Both the position numbers and the translations under genes were made by a program. Below the pieces are notes generated by a model. The model saw only the letters and a program-made list of their open reading frames with translations, was not told where the DNA came from and made no database searches. From an uncultured Myxococcales bacterium (GTDB lineage Bacteria; Myxococcota_A; UBA9042), in NCBI GenBank assembly GCA_937915965.1, contig CALGHC010000144.1, positions 1-5,155 on the forward strand: a DNA stretch of 5,155 nucleotides, given 5' to 3'. Shown piece after piece: positions 1 through 5,155 of this stretch (the first letter of the stretch is position 1; each line of letters begins with the position of its first letter).

Positions 1-106
1 GGCCGGGCTTCGCAGAAATGGCCCGCGGCTTCAGCCGCCGGGGGCAGAATCCCCGCCCAACCCAGCCCTTGAGGTCCCGCTCCGTTCGATCGATGATGGC
101 CTTCAC
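1..106 (-). CDS. Weak candidate: start of a divergent gene, partial
   Basis: A minus-strand frame starting at GTG (106-104) is open to the left edge, about 35 codons. A GGAG motif (complement of 114-117) lies seven bases upstream, which is good Shine-Dalgarno spacing. The first residues (MKAIIDRTERDLKGW) look protein-like with a helical pattern, and about 83% of third positions are G or C. Against it, the later residues become Arg/Lys/Pro-rich and unremarkable, only 72 bases would separate it from the gene at 179, and no promoter facing left is visible. I do not recognise a family. It could easily be a chance frame. Confidence 0.15.
   Translation of the reverse strand, partial: MKAIIDRTERDLKGWVGRGFCPRRLKPRAISAKPG
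69..97 (+). promoter_or_regulatory. Weak sigma70-like promoter candidate for the beta-helix gene
   Basis: TTGAGG at 69-74 and GATGAT at 92-97 are separated by 17 bases. Each matches four of six positions of the sigma70 consensus. Transcription would begin near 104, giving a 5' leader of about 75 bases. In DNA this GC-rich such a match is suggestive only, and the true promoter could lie to the left of the window. Confidence 0.22.
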
Positions 107-165
107 CTCGTCGCTCCGAAGCCAAACCGCCGGCCCGCGCCGCCGCACCCGCCCCCACCCGACGC

Positions 166-171
166 AGGAGG
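166..171 (+). promoter_or_regulatory. Shine-Dalgarno site AGGAGG
   Basis: A perfect AGGAGG lies seven bases before the ATG at 179. It decides the start of the beta-helix gene, because the same frame is open further upstream but has no other start codon, and because a signal peptide begins directly after this ATG. Confidence 0.85.
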
Positions 172-178
172 CAAAGCG

Positions 179-3100
179 ATGACACCGCGCTGGTCCCGAT
201 CCTGCGGCGCCTCGAGCACCCTGACGTGCGCGACCGCCTGCCTGCGACTCGCCCTCGCCCTCGCCCTCGCCCTCGCCCTCGCCCTCGCCCTCACGTTGGC
301 CCTGCCGGTCGCCTGCTCCGACCCCGACACCGTCGAGGCTGCCGACGCCGTCATCACCTGCGACGACGTCCAACGCCGCGCCGACGGCGTCTGCTGCCCG
401 CCAGGACACTTCTACAACTACGCCGACAACGCCTGCCTCGCGGTGGGTCCGCCGGAATGTGCCGATGTCGTGTTCACGAACCCTGGGGCCTGCGTGCCGC
501 GCTGGTGCTGGGACCAAAGCCGCGCCGACGGCAGCGCTTGCGACGCGTCCCAGGCCGGCGAAGACGGCGGCTGCGCGCTGATCGGACGCTCTTGTTCGGC
601 CGACGAGCTTGGCACAGGCGCGGGCTGCGACGCGGGCATGTTCCCCGATGGCGACGACGCCACGGCGTGCGTGCCGGCCGGCTCCTTCCCTGGCAGCGGC
701 GTGCCCAAGGACTGGAATGGCGACGCCGAGACCTTGCCACCTGTGCCGCCGCTGGCCGACAGCATCCCCGCTGGCGTGCCGCCGCTGGTCGCCCTGCCCG
801 CGGTCGAGGACACGTTCTTCTGCCGCGACGACCCGGACGGCGAGCCGCGGTTTTGCAGCGCCGCCGAGAGCCAGATATGCAAGCGCGGCCCCGACGGCGC
901 CCTGCCGGCGTCGCCGACCTGCGTGTCGGTCGGCGTGCCGTGGCCGTCGCGTTACTGCCCGCCCGGCTTTGTCGTCGACACCGCCGCCGTGCTGGACGAC
1001 GGCGAGCTGCCGCAGTGCAAGGCGGACCCAGCGGATTGTGGCGACGACGCCTATGGCGACGCGAGCCTGGTCGACGGCCCAACGGTCGTCTTCGTCGACG
1101 CCGCCCAAGGCAGCGATGGCGCGCTCGGCACGCGATCGAACCCAGTGAAGACGATCACCAAGGGGCTCGCTCTGGTCGCGCCGGGCGGTACCGTCGCGGT
1201 CGCAGCGGGCATCTACGGCGAGTCGCTGTCCGTGGCCAAGCCAGTCCAGCTGCGCGGCCGCTGCGCGGCGATGGTGACGGTGAAGGGCGAGAGCGGTGTG
1301 GCGGTCCTGGGCGTGTCGGGCGGCGACGCCGGTGCGATCGAGGTCGGCGGCATGCGGCTCGCGGGTCCGGGCAACGGCATCATCGTGACGTCAGCGGCTC
1401 CGACGAAGTTGCATCATCTGTGGGTCAGAGACGTGCGCATCGCTGGCCTCGTCGCGGTCGGCGCCGCGGTCAAGGTCGAGCTGGCTTCGGTCCTGATCGA
1501 GGGCTCCAAACCGCCGCCAGGCGAAGGTGACGGCGGCGGCGGCGTCGCTGTGCAGTACGGTGCATGCCTGTCGTTGACCGACGCGCGCATCTCGCGCAAC
1601 CGTGAAACGGGGATGGCGCTGGTGGGATCGGGCTGCGAGACCAAGGCGACGCGGATCCTCGTCGACGGCACGCTGCCGCGCATGAAGGACAGCCAAGGTG
1701 GCATGGGCATCGCCGTGAGCGCCGGAGCGCTGATCGACCTCTCCGCGTCGCGGCTCTACGGCAACCACCAGCGAGGACTGGCAGCCGCCGACGTCGGCAG
1801 CCGCGCCCGGGCACAGTCCACGCTCATCGACGCCACCCGGCCGCGGCAGGTCGACTTTTTCGCTGGCAACGGCGTCGCCGCAAAGGACGGCGGCCGCGTC
1901 GAGCTGCGCGCGGTCCGCCTCTCTGCCAACCACGAGACGGGCATCGGCATCTACGGCGCCGGCACGACCCTGGCGGCGACGGCTGTATTGATCGACCACA
2001 CCAAGGCCCAGCAGGAGAGCGGCAACTACGGCCTCGGCGTCGCCGTCGCGCAGCAGGCGGCGGCTTCGTTCAAGCAGCTGCGCCTCTCGGCCAACCGCGA
2101 CATCGGCCTCTTTGTCGACGGCGAGAAGACCCAGGTCTCAGCGACCCAGTTGCTCATCGACGACACCCTGCCGCGCGACTCGGGCAGCAGCCAGGGCAAC
2201 GGCGCCGCTGCTTCGGGCGGCGCGGTCATGCAGCTTGTCGGGGCGCGCCTGACGGGCAACCGCGAGGTCGGGCTGTCGGCGATGGACCCGGGTACGCGTG
2301 TCGAGGCGCATCACCTGCTGATCGACGCCACCGGTCCGCGCGCCAGCGACGACGAGTTCGGACGCGGCGTCTTCGTCGCCAACACCGCCCAGGTCGCGCT
2401 GACCGACGCGCGCTTGTCAGGGAACCGCGAGGTCGGCGCGCTGGTGGTCGACAGCGGCTCGCGGCTTGTCGCGCGCGCTTTTATCGTCGACGGCACGCTG
2501 CCACAGCTTTCGGATGGCGCGTTCGGCCGTGGCGTGGCGGTCCACGAGGGAGGCGAGTTCCACGCAGAGGGCGCGCGGATCTCGACCAACCGCGAGGTCG
2601 GCATCGTCGCGACGGACGACGGCACGACGCTGCGTCTCGTTGGCGTGCTGGTCGATCGGACGACCGCCTCCGCCAACGCCAGCGCCTTTGGCCGCGCCGT
2701 CACGGTAGAGGGGCCGGTCACGCTGATTGCGCAGGGGGTACAGATGGTCGCCAACCGCGAGGTGGGGCTGTCCGCCCAAGACACGAAGCTCCTGCGTCTG
2801 GTCGGAGTGCGGGTCGCGGCGACGGTCTCGGACGCCCAGGGCCGCTTCGGCAACGGCATCTTCGTCGAGGACAGCGCGGGCCCGGTCGACCTGCGCGCGT
2901 GCACCTTTGACGGCAACCACTCGTCCGGCGTCACCATTCACCTCGGCGGCGCCTCGATCGTCGACACCGTCGTGAACGACACCGCCGATGCGACCTATCC
3001 CGCCAGCGACGCACGCGGCCGCGGCTCCGGCGAGTTCATCTCGCTCGCCGACGGCCTGGTGCTTGACGACGCGACGCAGGTCACGGTCGACCGCGTCCTC

Positions 3101-3310
3101 CTCAACGGCAACCCACGAGCGGGCTTCCTGGTGCGGATCAGCGCTGGGGTGGAGCTCACCGGATCAATCGCGCAGGGCGGGCTGTACGGTCTGGCGATCG
3201 AAGGCGAACCCACACCCGGCGCGCAGGGCTGCCTCTTCACTGGCACGCTCGCCGGCACCGCCGGTGGCGTCGGACTGATGGTGCCGCCACCGCCGGCAGC
3301 TGTCTTCTAG
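179..3310 (+). CDS. Exported (probable lipoprotein) right-handed beta-helix repeat protein with DUF1565-like segment
   Basis: This 1043-residue protein is probably a surface or periplasmic structural or binding protein; no enzymatic residues are recognisable. Residues 1-45 form a signal peptide: a long n-region with Arg4, Arg7 and Arg23, then an Ala-Leu core at about 24-42. It ends LPVAC, making Cys46 a likely lipidation site, although Pro at -3 is atypical for a lipobox. Residues 46-300 are Cys-rich (about 19 further cysteines in short CxxG/xxCP-like contexts) and match no family I can name. Residues 303-362 fit DUF1565 (FVDAAQGSDG, GTRSNPVKTI, PGGTVAVAAGIY, LRGRC), which in myxobacterial proteins typically precedes a parallel beta-helix. 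Residues 416-909 are nine consecutive repeats of 55, and once 54, residues carrying N-R-E-V-G and LIDxTLP motifs. Degenerate coils continue to about residue 1020, and the protein ends PPPPAAVF. The start is fixed by AGGAGG seven bases upstream. The family (right-handed parallel beta-helix repeat proteins) is confident, but the ligand and function are unknown. Confidence 0.9.
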   Translation: MTPRWSRSCGASSTLTCATACLRLALALALALALALALTLALPVACSDPDTVEAADAVITCDDVQRRADGVCCPPGHFYNYADNACLAVGPPECADVVFTNPGACVPRWCWDQSRADGSACDASQAGEDGGCALIGRSCSADELGTGAGCDAGMFPDGDDATACVPAGSFPGSGVPKDWNGDAETLPPVPPLADSIPAGVPPLVALPAVEDTFFCRDDPDGEPRFCSAAESQICKRGPDGALPASPTCVSVGVPWPSRYCPPGFVVDTAAVLDDGELPQCKADPADCGDDAYGDASLVDGPTVVFVDAAQGSDGALGTRSNPVKTITKGLALVAPGGTVAVAAGIYGESLSVAKPVQLRGRCAAMVTVKGESGVAVLGVSGGDAGAIEVGGMRLAGPGNGIIVTSAAPTKLHHLWVRDVRIAGLVAVGAAVKVELASVLIEGSKPPPGEGDGGGGVAVQYGACLSLTDARISRNRETGMALVGSGCETKATRILVDGTLPRMKDSQGGMGIAVSAGALIDLSASRLYGNHQRGLAAADVGSRARAQSTLIDATRPRQVDFFAGNGVAAKDGGRVELRAVRLSANHETGIGIYGAGTTLAATAVLIDHTKAQQESGNYGLGVAVAQQAAASFKQLRLSANRDIGLFVDGEKTQVSATQLLIDDTLPRDSGSSQGNGAAASGGAVMQLVGARLTGNREVGLSAMDPGTRVEAHHLLIDATGPRASDDEFGRGVFVANTAQVALTDARLSGNREVGALVVDSGSRLVARAFIVDGTLPQLSDGAFGRGVAVHEGGEFHAEGARISTNREVGIVATDDGTTLRLVGVLVDRTTASANASAFGRAVTVEGPVTLIAQGVQMVANREVGLSAQDTKLLRLVGVRVAATVSDAQGRFGNGIFVEDSAGPVDLRACTFDGNHSSGVTIHLGGASIVDTVVNDTADATYPASDARGRGSGEFISLADGLVLDDATQVTVDRVLLNGNPRAGFLVRISAGVELTGSIAQGGLYGLAIEGEPTPGAQGCLFTGTLAGTAGGVGLMVPPPPAAVF
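251..292 (+). repeat. Perfect (GCCCTC)7 hexanucleotide microsatellite inside the signal peptide
   Basis: Seven perfect tandem copies of GCCCTC lie in frame as alternating Ala and Leu codons and write most of the hydrophobic core of the signal peptide of the gene at 179. The unit is two codons, so gain or loss of copies keeps the frame and only changes the core length. The identical codons in every unit suggest recent slippage expansion rather than selection on protein sequence alone. Confidence 0.95.
1424..2905 (+). repeat. Coding 165-bp tandem repeat, eight exact-length units plus one of 162 bp
   Basis: Units begin at 1424, 1589, 1754, 1919, 2084, 2249, 2414 and 2579, each exactly 165 bases (55 residues) with no indel. 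A ninth unit at 2744-2905 is one codon shorter. The translated consensus is roughly LSgNREVGLx-x-D-x-GTxVxA-xxLLIDgTLP, then a variable polar linker, then GxGVAVxxGaxVxLxxAR. Each unit plausibly makes two beta-helix coils, with a conserved Asn stacking at the same turn. The 14-mer AACCGCGAGGTCGG is identical at 2258, 2423 and 2588, and differs by one base at 2753. Units 5 to 8 are therefore more alike than units 0 to 3, which points to later duplication on the C-terminal side. Confidence 0.93.
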
Positions 3311-3321
3311 GCGATTCGGGT

Positions 3322-3365
3322 GGCACGGTCAGGTGATCTGGACGGCACGGTCAGGTGATCCGGAT
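3322..3365. repeat. Two tandem copies of a 22-bp repeat, possible insertion-sequence end remnant
   Basis: Copies at 3322-3343 and 3344-3365 match at 20 of 22 positions and share the core GGCACGGTCAGGTGATC. Degenerate half-copies flank them: 3310-3321 matches the end of the unit at 7 of 12 positions, and 3366-3375 matches its beginning at 8 of 10. Tandem repeats of about 20 bp are known at the termini of IS21-family elements, where the transposase IstA binds, and this core resembles such ends. No transposase, full terminal inverted repeat or target duplication is visible, so the insertion-sequence origin is an inference. A regulator-binding direct repeat is the alternative. Confidence 0.7.
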
Positions 3366-3402
3366 GACACGGGCACAGCGTGCCAACGCCGCGAGTTCCC
3401 TG

Positions 3403-3432
3403 TTGTCGCCCGACCCGCCATCGGCGTATTGT
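3403..3432 (+). promoter_or_regulatory. Sigma70-like promoter candidate for the GGGWT/P-domain gene
   Basis: TTGTCG at 3403-3408 and TATTGT at 3427-3432 are 18 bases apart. Each matches four of six consensus positions, and the -10 lies in one of the few AT-rich spots of the gap. Transcription would begin near 3439, giving a leader of about 60 bases before the ATG at 3501. This would give the second gene its own transcription unit. Confidence 0.35.
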
Positions 3433-3490
3433 GGCTCCCCCGCGACCCACCGAATTCCGGTCCCTGTGCCGCGGCTCCGTCTCGCAATTC

Positions 3491-3494
3491 GAGG
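3491..3494 (+). promoter_or_regulatory. Shine-Dalgarno site GAGG
   Basis: GAGG lies six bases before the ATG at 3501. Together with the signal peptide that follows, it selects this ATG over the in-frame ATG at 3333, which would add 56 residues of intergenic, repeat-containing sequence before the signal peptide. Confidence 0.65.
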
Positions 3495-3500
3495 TCTGTC

Positions 3501-5155
3501 ATGATCGCCGCCCGCCGCGCCCTGCCCTTTGCCGCCACCTTTGCGCTCACCGTGCTCGCCGCGCACGCTGCCCTGGCTGCGCCGCCCCCCTGATCCCCGT
3601 ACAAGGCGCCCTGCGGACCACGGGTGGTGGCCCGGTCGCGGACGGTAAGTATCCGCTTACCTTCCGCCTCTTCGCTGCGGCGGCAGAGGGCGAGGCCCTG
3701 TGGACCGAGGTGCACCCGGCGCTCGCCGTCCAGGGTGGCGTCTTTGGCGCCGTGCTCGGCGCCGGCGTTCCCGCCGCGCCGCTGCCCATCGAGACGCTCG
3801 CCAAGAACGACGCCCTGTGGCTGGGCATCCAGGTCTCCGACGATCCCGAGCTGCCACGGGCGCGCCTCTACGCGGTGCCGTACGCCCTGCTCGCCGGCCA
3901 CGCGACCACCGCCGACACGGTCAGCGGCGCGGTCGGCGGCGCGCAGCTTGAGGCCGCCAGCATCGACGACACCAAGATCAGCTTCACCTACGCCGGCTCG
4001 GACACCAAGGGTGGCGCCGCGACGTCGGCCCTCGACCTGAAATGCACGGGCTGTGTCTCGCTCGCCGAGATCACCTTTGACGGCGACATCAAGCTCGGCA
4101 AGAACGCCCTGCAGGCCGAACAGGTGACCGCCGCGACCTTCAACGGCGAGACCGTCAACTCGACCACGGTCAACGCCACCACCGTCAGCGCCACCCAGTT
4201 CGCCGGGGGCGCCTTTGTCGGCGACGGCAGCGGGCTCACCGGCCCGACCCTGCCCAAGGGCGCTTGTCCCGAGGGCCAGGCGGTCGTCGGCATCGACGCC
4301 GACGGCACCCTGAAGTGCGCTGCCACCCTCGACCCCAACGACCTGCCTGCCGACGGCCTCGCGGCGATATCCAACGGCCTGCTCACGAATCAGTACACGG
4401 ACGTCTTCGCCATCGACGCGCCGGTCTCCATCAAGGACGGTGATCTCAATGGCGTCACCAGCGCGATCGAGATCGACGACGTCGGCGCGGTTCAGGACCT
4501 GGTCGTCCACATCGAGATCACCGGCACCAACGATGTCGGCGCGCTGACCGTCACCCTCAAGAGCCCAGACGAGAAGATCTCGTACGTGCTGATCGCCAAG
4601 GAAGGCGCCGGCAATGACCTGAGCGTGAGCTTCCCGCCCGCGCAGCCTAACAAAGGAGACCTGTCAATCTGGAAGGGCAAGAACCCGGCGGGAACCTGGG
4701 AGCTGACCATCTTCGACTCCAAGGGCGACGGCCAGGTCAACGACGGCCAGCTGAAGACCTGGAGCCTGACGGTAAAGACGCTGTCGGCCGTGAAGGTGTC
4801 GGCGACCAAGACCTTCCTCTTCGAGGGCGGCTTCCGCTTCCCGGTCGCCAACATCGCGCCGATGGGCTGCGACGCGGCGCACTTCGGCTTTGCCTGGGCG
4901 AGCCCCAAGGACCGCGTCCTGCGCATCTGCAACGGCAAGGACTGGTTCCCGATCTTCATCGACACACCCGGGAGCCAGGACAACCCGGCCGCCAGCTGCA
5001 AGGACATCCTCGCCAAGTCGTCGGGTGCCAACTCGGGCATCTACTGGCTCGACGGCGATGGCGAAGGCGGCAAGGCGCCATTCCAGGTCTACTGCGACAT
5101 GGAGATCGGCGGCGGCGGCTGGACGCTGGTGGCCAAGGTCCCGGGCAACAACGCC
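3501..5155 (+). CDS. Secreted modular protein: P-domain and fibrinogen-like GGGWT domain; frame broken at a C-run; 3' end outside the window
   Basis: The N-terminus is a clear signal peptide (Arg5-Arg6, hydrophobic 7-21, ALA before likely cleavage near residue 26). As written, the frame stops at TGA 3591-3593 after 30 residues. From CTG 3590 a -1 frame stays open for 522 codons to the edge; one extra C in the run 3585-3590 joins them. Joined numbering: 31-134 is a beta-rich domain frequent at the start of myxobacterial surface proteins (IPVQGALRT, DGKYPLTFRLF, ALWTE, LYAVPYALLAGHA); 220-248 is a tail-fibre-like stalk (VNSTT/VNATT/VSATQ, then GDGSGLTG); 304-426 is a proprotein-convertase P-domain (GVTSAIEI, LTVTLKSP, AGTWELTIFDSKGDG, LKTWSLTV). 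Residues 457-487 form a Cys-containing segment ending CNGKDW. From 496, SCKDIL, SGIYWLD, APFQVYCD and GGGGWTL open a fibrinogen-like domain matching YCDxxxxGGGWTL. A likely role is surface adhesion or ligand binding. Domain calls are firm; the frame break may be an assembly error, slippage or a mutation. Confidence 0.85.
3585..3593 (+). other. Frame-break site: six C residues followed by TGA
   Basis: In the signal-peptide frame the bases read CCC CCC TGA. The domain-rich downstream frame needs the last C to be read twice (CCC CCC CTG), that is, a seventh C or a -1 slip. A homopolymer C run is a classic place for a sequencing or assembly indel, which is the simplest explanation. A genuine -1 event is possible: Pro-tRNA could re-pair one base back within the C run while the stop codon occupies the A site, or RNA polymerase could slip. 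No obvious downstream pseudoknot was identified by eye. Confidence 0.85.
4154..4198 (+). repeat. Three degenerate 15-bp units coding a V-[NS]-x-T-[TQ] stalk
   Basis: Three five-residue units, VNSTT, VNATT and VSATQ, precede FAGGAFVGDGSGLTG. The DNA units share GTCAACNCNACCAC-like sequence with substitutions. Short tandem beta units leading into GDGSGLTG are typical of trimeric phage tail-fibre-like and bacterial surface stalks, so this segment may oligomerise. That role is inferred. Confidence 0.5.
4409..4777 (+). other. Proprotein convertase P-domain coding segment
   Basis: Codons in the phase beginning at 3590 encode about 123 residues with the P-domain order of motifs: VSIKDGDLNGVTSAIEI, then a VQDLVVHIEITGTNDVGALTVTLKSP-type strand pair (given here only as hallmarks), then AGTWELTIFDSKGDG and LKTWSLTV. 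P-domains are jelly-roll beta-sandwich modules usually found C-terminal to subtilisin-like proteases. Here no protease domain precedes it in the visible sequence, so it probably serves as a binding or stability module. Confidence 0.85.
4985..5155 (+). other. Start of a bacterial fibrinogen-like (YCDxxxxGGGWTL) domain, cut by the window edge
   Basis: The segment encodes SCKDIL, SGIYWLD, a Gly/Asp loop, APFQVYCDME and GGGGWTLV in the order seen at the N-terminal side of fibrinogen-related domains. YCD, four residues, then GGGWTL is an exact fit to the bacterial form of this motif. The C-terminal half, including any calcium site and the second disulfide, lies beyond 5155. Confidence 0.9.

Larger units (their letters stand above)
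1..178. other. Leader region upstream of the beta-helix gene, no convincing gene
   Basis: No complete gene is supported here. Three weak signals compete. First, the plus frame that ends at TGA 180-182 is open from the left edge (ATG at 18, 93 and 96). It overlaps the next start as ATGA, which could mean translational coupling, but its product is Arg/Pro-rich and matches nothing I know. Second, a minus-strand frame could start at GTG 106-104 and leave the window. Third, the frame of the downstream gene has no stop back to position 2, but also no ATG, GTG or TTG before 179, so it adds no better start. GC-rich inverted repeats at 25-38 and 39-56 lack a T-run and are not called as a terminator. 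Confidence 0.5.

Noticed and set aside
103..357. Minus-strand open frame with an Arg-Ala repeat
   Set aside because: The Arg-Ala run is the antisense reading of the GCCCTC microsatellite; nothing else in it looks like a protein.
226..1530. Plus-strand open frame of 434 codons overlapping the beta-helix gene
   Set aside because: The product is extremely Arg-rich, including an Arg-Pro run from the microsatellite, and is out of phase with the well-supported gene at 179. It is a shadow frame.
1391..1999. Minus-strand open frames across the beta-helix repeats
   Set aside because: They are antisense to the 165-bp coding repeats and inherit their periodicity; no independent start signals or domains.
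1424..2905. Regularly spaced repeats considered as a CRISPR-like array
   Set aside because: The repeats are in frame, diverged at synonymous and non-synonymous sites, 165 bp long without conserved repeat and unique spacer partition, and encode a beta-helix.
3262..3292. Inverted repeat CGGTGGCG / CGCCACCG near the end of the first gene, considered as a terminator
   Set aside because: The 8-bp stem has a 15-base loop, lies inside the coding region, and is not followed by a T-run. Such stems arise easily in GC-rich DNA.
3372..3384. Hairpin GGCAC-AGC-GTGCC in the intergenic gap, considered as terminator or operator
   Set aside because: Only a 5-bp stem with a 3-base loop and no T-run. It may be a protein-binding dyad, but nothing supports that beyond symmetry.
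3329..4510. Minus-strand open frame of 393 codons
   Set aside because: It is antisense to the domain-bearing frame from 3590 and reads as Gly/Arg/Asp/Val-rich low-complexity sequence. It is a typical mirror of high-GC codon usage, without a recognisable domain.
4492..5040. Minus-strand open frame of 182 codons
   Set aside because: It lies opposite the P-domain and fibrinogen-like coding region, whose sense translation matches known families; no family signal on this strand.

Overview
The window is GC-rich (roughly 70%), with G or C dominating third codon positions. It encodes two large exported proteins of a kind common in Myxococcota: a Cys-rich lipoprotein-like beta-helix protein, and a modular surface protein ending in a bacterial fibrinogen-like (GGGWT) domain. 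I infer a myxobacterium of the Polyangia type (Polyangiales, Haliangiales or Nannocystales-like). No RNA gene or ribosomal marker is present to confirm this.

Layout. Positions 1-178 are a leader region with no convincing gene, a weak promoter candidate and a strong Shine-Dalgarno site. Positions 179-3310 (+) encode a complete 1043-residue exported protein. It has a signal peptide whose hydrophobic core is written by a perfect (GCCCTC)7 microsatellite, a Cys-rich N-terminal half, a DUF1565-like segment, and a right-handed beta-helix built on an exact 55-residue (165-bp) period. Positions 3311-3500 are intergenic, with two copies of a 22-bp tandem repeat that resembles the end of an IS21-type element, then a plausible promoter and a ribosome binding site.

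Positions 3501-5155 (+) hold a second secreted protein that runs off the right edge. Its reading frame is broken at a run of six C residues (3585-3590), immediately after the signal peptide. The 30-residue signal sequence ends at TGA 3591-3593, while a stop-free frame continues from 3590 for 522 codons in the -1 phase. One extra C restores a single protein: signal peptide, myxobacterial N-terminal beta domain, tail-fibre-like stalk (GDGSGLTG), proprotein-convertase P-domain, and the start of a fibrinogen-like YCDxxxxGGGWTL domain. Because this frame has no ordinary start codon near its beginning and no stop before the window edge, simple ORF calling would miss the second largest gene here.

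The two genes point the same way and both products are exported, so a shared role at the cell surface is plausible. The 190-bp gap with its own promoter candidate argues against a tight operon. I see no defence system, CRISPR array, tRNA or rRNA. The most notable points are the frame break, the P-domain plus fibrinogen-like architecture, the exact 55-residue repeat, and the microsatellite-coded signal peptide.
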